This document shows positions 1-5,252 of a DNA stretch of 5,252 bases, one piece after another (position 1 is the stretch's first letter; each line of letters begins with the position of its first letter). This DNA comes from Verrucomicrobiota bacterium (GTDB lineage Bacteria > Verrucomicrobiota > Kiritimatiellia > UBA8416 > JAIOPI01). Both the position numbers and the translations under genes were made by a program. The notes below the pieces were generated by a model. That model was not told where the DNA came from and did not search any database. It worked only from the letters and a program-made list of their open reading frames with translations. Location: NCBI GenBank assembly GCA_027620105.1, contig JAQCIA010000174.1, positions 1-5,252 on the forward strand. Reading direction: 5' to 3'.

Positions 1-338
1 GGAGCCGAACAGATTCTACGTGTTCGCAAAAGAGTAGCAGGGATGGGAACGTGAACAAGAAGCGGCGGATCAAGAACTGAATTCCGATCTGGCCGGCGCG
101 TTGCGTGCGGTCAATCCGTATCCGACCTACGCGGCCAAAGCCAACGGATCCGATCGCCCCGCTGCTTTCCCAGTTCTTCCTCGTGGAGGCGGCCGACGAA
201 CAAGGCCATGCTCAAAGCCGTGCGCGAGGTGGAGCGCCGGGCCACGCGGAAGAGACCGAACGCATCCTGCACGACTGACCGCTCTGAAGGACTTGCGGCC
301 AGGCCAGGCGTCGGTCGTGCGATGGCGTCGTCAGCCTG
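1..338. other. Left flank without an intact gene
   Basis: No convincing full-length gene is visible here. At the extreme left, one + frame reads EPNRFYVFAKE and then stops with TAG at 35-37. This could be the last residues of an upstream protein, but 11 residues are too few to identify it. A nine-codon frame, GTG at 51 to TGA at 78-80 (VNKKRRIKN), has no recognisable meaning. From about 80 to 278, coding-like sequence shifts between frames and is listed separately. The open frame that leads into moaA extends upstream to 208 and beyond, but that extension does not resemble the MoaA family. No tRNA, rRNA, insertion-sequence end or CRISPR repeat was seen. Confidence 0.5.
80..278 (+). pseudogene. 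Possible frameshifted remnant of an unidentified gene
   Basis: Short segments with GC-rich third codon positions follow one another in different + frames. About 80-150 reads DLAGALRAVNPYPTYAAKAN. About 160-203 reads LLSQFFLVEAADEQ in the next frame. About 202-246 reads KAMLKAVREVERRAT in the third frame. About 246-278 reads AEETERILHD and ends in TGA, back in the second frame. The later pieces look amphipathic and helical. Read together they could be the C-terminal part of one helical protein broken by single-base insertions or deletions, either from decay or from sequencing error. I do not recognise the family. Chance in GC-rich DNA, where many frames stay open, is a serious alternative. Confidence 0.22.
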
Positions 339-375
339 TTGCTTCAAAACCCGGCGGGGTGTATGCTCCCCCGTT
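339..375 (+). promoter_or_regulatory. Candidate promoter for the moa operon
   Basis: TTGCTT at 339-344 (3 of 6 to the sigma-70 -35 consensus) and TATGCT at 362-367 (4 of 6 to the -10) are separated by 17 bases, the preferred spacing. Transcription would begin about 6-8 bases after the -10, at roughly 374-376, which is the GTG proposed as the moaA start. The message would then have almost no leader. A 5-bp inverted repeat, CGGGG (355-359) and CCCCG (369-373), flanks the -10 and could be an operator, though such a short repeat is common in GC-rich DNA. No ModE-like palindrome and no Moco riboswitch fold was recognised. The -35 match is weak. Confidence 0.35.
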
Positions 376-1416
376 GTGAGCACAACGCAACAACGCTTGC
401 GCCAGCGCCTCCCGTTGGCGGCGGCCCCGGCCGGCATCGCGCGTGACCGCTTTGGGCGCACGCTCAACTATCTGCGCATTTCCCTGACCGACATGTGCAA
501 CCTGCGTTGCGTGTACTGCATGCCCGCGGACATGACCTTTCGTCCGCGCGCGGAGCTGATGCAGGACGACGAACTGCTGCGATTGATTGCGCAGTTCGCC
601 GCCATGGGGTTTCGCAAGTTTCGTTACACCGGCGGTGAACCCACCTTGCGTGCCAACCTGCCCGGTTTGATCAGCCGCGTCTCGGCCATGCCGGGTGTCG
701 CGATGCAGGCGATCACCACCAATGGCGTCATGCTGGATCAGTTGGCCGCGCCGTTGCGCGAGGCCGGCATCGCGTGCGTGAATGTGAGCATTGATTCGCT
801 TGATCCGCAAAAGTTCCGGCGCATGACGCGCTGGGGGAACGTGCGCGACGTCTGGGCGGGAATTCAGTCCGCGCAGCGCGCGGGGTTGGGGATTAAGCTC
901 AATGCCGTGGTCGTGCGCGGTCACAACGATCAGCAGGATGTGGTTGATCTGGCGCGCCTGACGCTCGAACACGACTGGCAGGTGCGCTACATCGAACTGA
1001 TGCCCTTTGGCGGCATCCACGAGTTTCAGCGGGCGCATATTGTGTCGGAAGACGAGCTGCGCGCCACCATTGAGGCGGCGTTGGGGCCGCTACAGATTCA
1101 GAACGAAGGTGAGTTGGATGGCGAGGCGCGGGTCTTTCGCTTGCGCGGGGCGCGCGGTTCGCTGGGCTTCATCAGTTCCGTGACCAAGCCCTTTTGCGCA
1201 GGCTGTAGCCGCGTGCGTCTCACGGCGGACGGCAAGTTGCGGTTGTGTCTGCTGCGCGACAAGGAGGTCGACCTGCTCACGCCGATGCGCGCCGGTCTTG
1301 ATGACGCGGGGCTGGAGGCGCTGATCCGCGAGGGGCTGTGGGAGAAGCCCTGGGGCCACGGGCTGGAGCAAAACCAGTTCGCCACGAACCGCGTCATGTC
1401 CGAGATCGGGGGATAA
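376..1416 (+). CDS. moaA: GTP 3',8-cyclase MoaA (radical SAM)
   Basis: MoaA converts GTP to 3',8-cyclo-7,8-dihydro-GTP, the first step of Moco synthesis, in the cytoplasm. From the GTG at 376 the product is 346 residues, close to the usual 325-345. The N-terminal cluster motif CNLRCVYC supplies C41, C45 and C48 for the SAM-binding 4Fe-4S cluster, and GGEP follows at 86-89. The second cluster, which binds substrate, is supplied by C274, C277 and C291 in the expected CxxC-13-C spacing. The chain ends in SEIGG, keeping the C-terminal Gly-Gly needed for activity. GTG 376 is preferred because family similarity begins near residue 24 (DRFGR, then YLRIS) and a promoter-like element sits directly before it. 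ATG 322 would give 364 residues and is the main alternative. The identification is very secure; the start is uncertain. Confidence 0.95.
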   Translation: MSTTQQRLRQRLPLAAAPAGIARDRFGRTLNYLRISLTDMCNLRCVYCMPADMTFRPRAELMQDDELLRLIAQFAAMGFRKFRYTGGEPTLRANLPGLISRVSAMPGVAMQAITTNGVMLDQLAAPLREAGIACVNVSIDSLDPQKFRRMTRWGNVRDVWAGIQSAQRAGLGIKLNAVVVRGHNDQQDVVDLARLTLEHDWQVRYIELMPFGGIHEFQRAHIVSEDELRATIEAALGPLQIQNEGELDGEARVFRLRGARGSLGFISSVTKPFCAGCSRVRLTADGKLRLCLLRDKEVDLLTPMRAGLDDAGLEALIREGLWEKPWGHGLEQNQFATNRVMSEIGG

Positions 1417-1537
1417 GTGTGCGCGCCGTTTGATTGTCTGGCCGCGTGGGCGCGAGGCCATTGTCAGGCTGCGGTCAGCCCGGCAGAGTTTTTGTGCCGA
1501 CTGCCAAGTCGGTGATTTTAAGCAACGGATGTGTCCC
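1417..1537 (+). promoter_or_regulatory. moaA-moeA gap with two hairpins
   Basis: This is the only sizeable gap inside the cluster. It contains GGCTG/CAGCC (1467-1471 with 1476-1480, loop CGGT), followed eight bases later by five T. A second hairpin is CCGACT/AGTCGG (1497-1502 with 1507-1512, loop GCCA), followed by TGATTTTA. Either could act as a weak terminator or attenuator, and the second lies 16 bases before ATG 1529, so it could also affect ribosome access. TTGTCA at 1461-1466 matches 5 of 6 bases of a -35, but the matching -10 (CAGAGT, 1484-1489) is poor. The moeA frame stays open through the gap back to a TTG at 1430, but the residues it would add do not resemble MoeA, so I treat the gap as non-coding. 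Confidence 0.35.
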
Positions 1538-2773
1538 ATGCTGACCGTGGCAGAGGCTGAACAACAGGTGTTAGGCGCCACACCGCTAGCGCCGGTCGTA
1601 TCTCGCGACTTGGATCGCGCGCACGGCGACGTGTTGCGGGAAGCGGTTGTGGCAGATCGTCCCTTTCCGCCCTATCACCGTGTCGCCATGGACGGTATTG
1701 CGATTGCCTATGCGGCATGGGTTCAGGGAGCGCGTGTGTTTCCGGTGCAAGGCATCCAGCGTGCGGGCGAACCGGCACAGGCCCTGCGTGAGAAATCCCA
1801 CTGTCTGGAAGTGATGACCGGGGCGGTGTTGCCGGAAGGCACGGACTGTGTGGTCCCCGTGGAGGAGCTTACGCTGACAGAAGGTAAGGCGCGGCTCGTT
1901 GATTCGCTGGCGCTGCAGCGCATGCAAAACGTGCATGCCCTGGGGTCTGATCGGCCGGCCGGCGCGGAACTGTTGTCGGCCGGTACGCTGCTATTTGGTC
2001 CGCACTGCGCGGTTGCTGCGGCGGTGGGAATGGCGCAGGTGCGCGTCGCTGCACGACCGCGGATCACGTTGATCAGCACCGGCGATGAAGTGGTGGCGGT
2101 GGATGCAGTTCCGCTGCCGCATCAGGTGCGCCGGTCGAATCCGGCGGTTTTGCGCGCGGCGCTCGGCAGGGCAGGGTTTTATGATGTCACCGCGCAGCAT
2201 GTTCCGGACGATCCGGGAACCCTTGCGCGCACACTGACGGCGGCGCTGCGCGATTCGCGCTTCATCCTGATCACCGGCGGCGTGTCCGAAGGACGGTTCG
2301 ACCATGTGCCAGACGTGCTGGCGGAACTGGGCGTGGTGGCGCAGTTTCACAAGGTCAGCCAGCGTCCGGGAAAGCCGCTTTGGTTCGGCGTCGGGCGCGA
2401 AGGCCAGTTGGTGTTTGGGCTGCCCGGAAATCCCGTGTCCACCGCAGTTTGTCTGTATCGCTACGTGCTGCCGGCGCTCCTGGCGCACCTGGGCGCAGTG
2501 CTGTGCGACGCCGATTCACGACCGCGTGCCGTGCTGACGGCGGATGTGACCTTTCGCAAGCCGATGACCTTGTTCCAACCTGTGCGGATATGCGAAGATA
2601 AGGCGGGGTTGCGACTCGCCACGCCGGTCCCCATGAACGGATCGGGCGATCTCGCAGGGTTGGCCGCGAGTGACGGGTTTCTTGAAATCTCGCCCGGCAC
2701 GCCGATGGCGGCGGGGTCTGCGCATCCCCTGTGGCGCTGGAATGATCCGTGCTGCATTGTCAGGCAACCATGA
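1538..2773 (+). CDS. moeA: Molybdopterin molybdenumtransferase MoeA
   Basis: MoeA hydrolyses adenylylated molybdopterin and inserts molybdate to form Mo-MPT. From ATG 1538 the product is 411 residues, matching the family (E. coli MoeA has 411). Visible motifs are AMDG (50-53), MTGAVLPEGTD (93-103), GSD (136-138), STGDE (180-184), ITGGVSEGRFD (245-255), QRPGKP (275-280) and GLPGNPVS (294-301). D52, D138, E184 and D255 line up with the acidic residues known to matter in E. coli MoeA. GGVS is followed by E where V or M is usual, and the position before PGKP is R rather than K. The start was chosen because MLTVAEAEQQVL fits the family N terminus. ATG 1529 (three residues longer) is equally possible, and neither start has a strong ribosome-binding site. 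The stop overlaps moaC in ATGA. Confidence 0.94.
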   Translation: MLTVAEAEQQVLGATPLAPVVSRDLDRAHGDVLREAVVADRPFPPYHRVAMDGIAIAYAAWVQGARVFPVQGIQRAGEPAQALREKSHCLEVMTGAVLPEGTDCVVPVEELTLTEGKARLVDSLALQRMQNVHALGSDRPAGAELLSAGTLLFGPHCAVAAAVGMAQVRVAARPRITLISTGDEVVAVDAVPLPHQVRRSNPAVLRAALGRAGFYDVTAQHVPDDPGTLARTLTAALRDSRFILITGGVSEGRFDHVPDVLAELGVVAQFHKVSQRPGKPLWFGVGREGQLVFGLPGNPVSTAVCLYRYVLPALLAHLGAVLCDADSRPRAVLTADVTFRKPMTLFQPVRICEDKAGLRLATPVPMNGSGDLAGLAASDGFLEISPGTPMAAGSAHPLWRWNDPCCIVRQP

Positions 2774-3267
2774 AAAAAAAGTCAGCGCGCAAATTGACGC
2801 ACATCGACGCGGCGAACCGCCCGCGCATGGTGGATGTGGGGCACAAGGCCGTGACGCGTCGCGAAGCTACCGCGCGGGCCGTGGTGGTGGCGCCGCCTGC
2901 GGTGATGAAATTGTTTGTCGGCGGCGATATCCTGGGGCCGAAGGGACCGGTCTTTCAGACGGCGATTGTGGCGGGAACTGGCGCCGTCAAACGGACGAGC
3001 GATCTGATTCCTTTCTGCCATCCGTTGCCGATCGATGGCTGCCGCATTTTGATCACGGTCAACAAGGCGCGCGAAATCGTGATCGACTGCACGGTGCGTG
3101 TGCAGCACCGGACCGGCGTGGAAATGGAAGCGCTGGTGGGGGCGTCCGTGGCGGCGCTGACGATTTACGATATGTGCAAGGCGGTTTCCCACGACATTCG
3201 CATCCGGGAGACGCGGCTGATGCGCAAGCGGGGGGGGCAACACGATGTCGATGTTCCATCCGTTTGA
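2770..3267 (+). CDS. moaC: Cyclic pyranopterin monophosphate synthase MoaC
   Basis: MoaC converts the MoaA product to cPMP. The product is 165 residues (about 160 is usual) and aligns from LTHIDAANRPRMVDV at residue 9 onward. Active-site features are all present: K58 in GPKGPVF, H84 in LIPFCHPL, the TGVEMEAL segment (E118, E120), and D134 and K137 in YDMCKAV. ATG 2770 overlaps the moeA stop as ATGA, which points to translational coupling. A GTG at 2749 in the same frame is less likely. The 3' end contains a run of eight G (3230-3237) encoding part of the conserved KRGG segment, and the last 23 bases overlap mobBA. The early residues MKKKSARK are rich in lysine from a run of eight A, unusual for this GC-rich DNA. 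Confidence 0.96.
   Translation: MKKKSARKLTHIDAANRPRMVDVGHKAVTRREATARAVVVAPPAVMKLFVGGDILGPKGPVFQTAIVAGTGAVKRTSDLIPFCHPLPIDGCRILITVNKAREIVIDCTVRVQHRTGVEMEALVGASVAALTIYDMCKAVSHDIRIRETRLMRKRGGQHDVDVPSV
3230..3237 (+). repeat. Eight-G homopolymer at the moaC/mobBA junction
   Basis: Eight consecutive G lie inside the last codons of moaC and 7 bases before the mobBA ATG. The run probably serves partly as a G-rich ribosome-binding site for mobBA. It encodes the Gly-Gly of the conserved MoaC tail. Runs of this length can slip during replication or transcription. Loss of one G would put the moaC frame into the mobBA frame with no intervening stop. Confidence 0.7.
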
Positions 3268-4354
3268 AGTGGCCGTGTGTGGCCATTCGGGCACGGGTAA
3301 GACCACGCTGATCACGCGCCTGATCGCCCGGCTGGGGTCGACGATGCGCGTCGGTTATGCCAAGCACAGCAGCCAGGCATTTTCCATGGATCGCGCGGGC
3401 AAGGATACGGCTCGGGCAACGGAAGCAGGGGCGACGCGCGTATTTATTTCCAATGACCGCGCGACCGCAATGATGACGACGGCGCCGGTTGATTTTGTGC
3501 AGCAGCGCACGGTGTTTGACGATTGTGACTGCGTGCTGGTGGAGGGGTGGAAATCCTCGCCGCTGCCGCGCCTCATGGTGCTCGATGAAGCCGGCGACAT
3601 TGTGCGCGAACCGCCGGCCGAAAAGGCCGGGCCGGTGCTGGCCTGGGTGGGGGCCGAAGAGAACCCCGGCGCCCGGCCCGGCGGGGCGGTGCCGTATTTT
3701 TGCCGCGACGATGTGGCGGTGCTTGCGGCATTCATCATGCAGCACTTGGCGGAACGCTTGCGTGCCACGCCGGTGCATGGTCTCGTGCTGGCGGGCGGGC
3801 ATAGCACGCGCATGCAGCGCGACAAGGCGGCGCTCGAATATGGCGGGCGGACGCAGTTGGAGCGGGCCTATGAACTGGTCGCCAGCCGGTGTGCGCAGAC
3901 GTTTGTCTCGGCTCGCGCCGATCAGTGGAGCGACGGGCGCTTTGCGGCGATGCCGCAGATACATGACACGATCCAGAATGCCGGCCCCACCGGTGGAATT
4001 CTGTCTGCCATGCGGGCGCATCCGGATGCGGCCTGGCTGGTGGTGGCGTGCGACCTGCCGTACCTCGACGGTGACACCTTGGACACGCTGATGCGTGGGC
4101 GGGCGCCATTCAAAATTGCCACAGCCTACACCAGCGCAAACGACGGCATGCCGGAGCCCCTGTGTGCGATTTATGAGCCACGCGCGCGCAGCCGGTTCCT
4201 GCAGTTCATGGCGGTCGGGTATCAATGCCCACGCAAAATGTTGATCAACTCCAATGTGCACTTGCTGGCGCTGGGCAATCGCCAGGCGCTGGAAAACATC
4301 AATCACCCGGACGAATTCGCGCAGGCCGTGCGGGCCCTCGCGCCAGATGCATGA
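3245..4354 (+). CDS. mobBA: MobB-MobA fusion, MGD-forming guanylyltransferase
   Basis: This 369-residue protein joins two proteins that are separate in E. coli. Residues 1 to about 172 are MobB-like: a P-loop GHSGTGKT (13-20), the KHSSQAFSMDRAGKDT segment (40-55) and LVEGWK (98-103). Residues about 175-369 are MobA: LAGGHSTRM (182-190), D193-K194, GPTGGILSA (247-255), ACDLP with D270, MPEPL (302-306) and NINHPDEF (351-358). MobA transfers GMP from MgGTP to Mo-MPT; MobB binds GTP and assists. The LAGG form of the nucleotide loop fits MobA (GTP) rather than the CTP-using MocA, which has LAAG. The start at 3245 overlaps moaC by 23 bases and follows the G run; ATG 3251 is also possible. The stop overlaps moaD in ATGA. 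A perfect CCGGCC/GGCCGG inverted repeat at 3614-3630 lies in the MobB part and is probably incidental. Confidence 0.92.
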   Translation: MSMFHPFEVAVCGHSGTGKTTLITRLIARLGSTMRVGYAKHSSQAFSMDRAGKDTARATEAGATRVFISNDRATAMMTTAPVDFVQQRTVFDDCDCVLVEGWKSSPLPRLMVLDEAGDIVREPPAEKAGPVLAWVGAEENPGARPGGAVPYFCRDDVAVLAAFIMQHLAERLRATPVHGLVLAGGHSTRMQRDKAALEYGGRTQLERAYELVASRCAQTFVSARADQWSDGRFAAMPQIHDTIQNAGPTGGILSAMRAHPDAAWLVVACDLPYLDGDTLDTLMRGRAPFKIATAYTSANDGMPEPLCAIYEPRARSRFLQFMAVGYQCPRKMLINSNVHLLALGNRQALENINHPDEFAQAVRALAPDA

Positions 4355-4599
4355 CCATGGCAACGTTTCACGTGCGCTATTTCGCTGTGCTGCGCGAGCA
4401 GGCCGGGATCGCGGAGGAGCGCCTCGAGACGCTGGCGACGACGCCGGCGGAACTGTTTCGCGAGCTGGCACGGCGTCATCGCTGGATGCTCGACGAGCGC
4501 GTTGTGCGGGCCTCGGTGAACGAGCGCTTTGTCGATATGGGCAGCGCGTTGCGGGACGGGGACCGTGTGGCCTTCATTCCGCCGGTCTCGGGCGGGTAG
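4351..4599 (+). CDS. moaD: Molybdopterin synthase sulfur carrier MoaD
   Basis: MoaD is the small ubiquitin-like subunit of MPT synthase and carries the sulfur used to form the dithiolene. The product is 82 residues (81 in E. coli). It begins TMATFHVRYFAVLRE, typical of the first beta strand and helix, and ends FIPPVSGG. The terminal Gly-Gly is the site of adenylation by MoeB and of thiocarboxylate formation. ATG 4351 is chosen because it overlaps the mobBA stop as ATGA; ATG 4357 would remove two residues and is equally plausible. No separate ribosome-binding site is evident, consistent with coupling to mobBA. The next gene begins 4 bases after the stop, and its two domains are the two known partners of MoaD. 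Confidence 0.95.
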   Translation: MTMATFHVRYFAVLREQAGIAEERLETLATTPAELFRELARRHRWMLDERVVRASVNERFVDMGSALRDGDRVAFIPPVSGG

Positions 4600-4603
4600 C
4601 ACC

Positions 4604-5252
4604 ATGTTTGCACTTTCAGAGCAGCCACTGGATGCCGCGCGCTTGAAAGCGGCCATGGCACACCCGGAGGCCGGCGCCTGCGCCGAGTTCGAAGGCTGGG
4701 TGCGGAATCACAACGAAGGGCGGGCGGTGGCGTCCCTCGCGTATGAAGCGTTCCCGGAGCTGGCGGAACGCGAGGGCGCCAGCATTCTGGCCGACGTGCG
4801 CGCGCAGTATGGCGTGATCGATGTCCGCTGCGTGCATCGCACGGGGCACCTGCAGATCGGCGAACTGGCGGTATGGGTGGGCGTAGCCGCGCGCCATCGC
4901 GATGCCGCGTTTCAAGCCTGCCGCGCGACGATTGATGCGGTTAAGGCCCGCGTGCCAATATGGAAGAAAGAATTTTATATTGATGGCACGGCGGAGTGGG
5001 TGCGGTGTGATGCGTGCGCGGCGAATGGGCAGGCGCACATGGAACCCCTCGCCTCGATCCGCTCCCCGGCGGAAAGCGGGCAGGGTGAGGCGGAACGCGA
5101 ATTCTACCGCCGACAGATCGCGTTGCCGCAGGTGGGTGTTTCCGGCCAGGCCAAACTGAAAGCCGCGCGCGTGTGCGTGATCGGCGCGGGCGGGTTGGGG
5201 TGTCCGGCATTGCGCGCGCTGGCAGCCGCCGGGGTGGGACAAATCACGATCT
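4604..5252 (+). CDS. moaE-moeB: MoaE-MoeB fusion (partial, right edge)
   Basis: The frame is open from ATG 4604 to the window end with 216 residues visible and no stop. Residues 1 to about 135 are MoaE, the catalytic subunit of MPT synthase: GWVRNHN (31-37), VHRTGHL (77-83), ARHRDAAF (96-103) and VKARVPIWKKE (113-123). K114 and K121 match the two catalytic lysines of E. coli MoaE. A linker of about 30 residues follows, containing CDAC (136-139). From about 165 the sequence is a MoeB/ThiF/HesA adenylating enzyme: EFYRRQIALPQVG (166-178) and the nucleotide-binding loop GAGGLG (194-199), followed by PALRALAAAGVGQITI at the edge. The ATP-binding, catalytic cysteine and zinc-binding parts of MoeB lie outside the window, as would any rhodanese domain. 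A GGGCGGG stretch (4590-4596) may act as ribosome-binding site. The MoaE call is secure. The second domain is ThiF-like for certain and MoeB by context. Confidence 0.92.
   Translation, partial: MFALSEQPLDAARLKAAMAHPEAGACAEFEGWVRNHNEGRAVASLAYEAFPELAEREGASILADVRAQYGVIDVRCVHRTGHLQIGELAVWVGVAARHRDAAFQACRATIDAVKARVPIWKKEFYIDGTAEWVRCDACAANGQAHMEPLASIRSPAESGQGEAEREFYRRQIALPQVGVSGQAKLKAARVCVIGAGGLGCPALRALAAAGVGQITI
5027..5041 (+). promoter_or_regulatory. Possible internal ribosome-binding site and start for free MoeB
   Basis: GGGCAGG at 5027-5033 lies 5 bases before an in-frame ATG at 5039-5041 (residue 146 of the fusion). Initiation there would give a protein starting MEPLASIRSPAES and reaching YRRQI after about 22 residues, a reasonable N terminus for a stand-alone MoeB. 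Its placement in the linker, after the complete MoaE domain, is suggestive. A methionine with a purine-rich stretch before it can arise by chance. Confidence 0.25.

Noticed and set aside
208..375. N-terminal extension of moaA to 208 or to ATG 322
   Set aside because: The added residues do not resemble MoaA proteins, would exceed the usual length, and would place the candidate promoter inside the gene. ATG 322 cannot be fully excluded.
279..375. Moco (or tungsten cofactor) riboswitch ahead of moaA
   Set aside because: The space between the candidate promoter and the start is only a few bases, and no matching multi-stem fold was recognised farther upstream.
331..1038. Open frame of 235 codons on the - strand opposite moaA
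   Set aside because: No motif, composition typical of an antisense shadow, and fully covered by the MoaA radical-SAM region.
1430..1537. N-terminal extension of moeA to TTG 1430
   Set aside because: MoeA similarity starts at about 1538, and the extension has no known domain and would cover two hairpins. TTG is also a rare start.
3614..3630. Perfect inverted repeat CCGGCC-GAAAA-GGCCGG inside mobBA
   Set aside because: No T run follows, it lies in the middle of a coding domain, and 6-bp GC stems are expected by chance in this composition.
3059..4471. Long open frame of 470 codons on the - strand opposite moaC, mobBA and moaD
   Set aside because: Its translation is rich in Arg, His, Pro and Ala with no recognisable domain. 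It is the usual antisense shadow of GC-rich coding DNA, and the + strand genes are unmistakable.
1..5252. CRISPR array, tRNA/rRNA, insertion sequence or toxin-antitoxin genes
   Set aside because: No spaced direct repeats, cloverleaf, transposase motifs or terminal inverted repeats were seen.

Overview
The window is a compact molybdenum cofactor (Moco) biosynthesis cluster from a GC-rich bacterium. All recognisable genes lie on the + strand. The order is moaA, moeA, moaC, a mobB-mobA fusion, moaD, and a moaE-moeB (ThiF-like) fusion that runs off the right edge. High GC, weak Shine-Dalgarno sequences and the subtype of MoeA (GGVSxGxxD followed by HKVxQRPGKP) would fit a Verrucomicrobia-like or related environmental bacterium. 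That placement is a guess from residue patterns; nothing here fixes the taxon.

Layout. Bases 1-375 hold no intact gene. There may be the tail of an upstream gene at the extreme left, and a stretch around 80-278 where coding-like sequence hops between frames (a possible decayed or frameshifted gene). A candidate promoter lies just before the GTG start of moaA. moaA (376-1416) is followed by a gap of about 110 bases with two small hairpins. From moeA (1538-2773) onward the genes are tightly packed. moeA/moaC share ATGA, moaC/mobBA overlap by 23 bases, mobBA/moaD share ATGA, and moaD/moaE-moeB are 4 bases apart. This implies one transcript with translational coupling.

Pathway. MoaA and MoaC convert GTP to cyclic pyranopterin monophosphate (cPMP). 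MoaD and MoaE form molybdopterin (MPT) synthase, and MoeB adenylates the MoaD C-terminal Gly-Gly so that it can receive sulfur. MoeA inserts molybdenum, and MobA, with MobB as GTP-binding partner, adds GMP to give the bis-MGD-type cofactor. The only standard step with no gene in view is MPT adenylylation (MogA or MoaB).

The most notable points are the two gene fusions, above all MoaE joined to MoeB with a possible internal start that could also release free MoeB. Others are an eight-G run at the moaC/mobBA overlap, where loss of one G would join MoaC to MobBA in frame, and a possible leaderless start for moaA. No wholly unknown system is visible. The window is recognisable biochemistry in an unusual arrangement.
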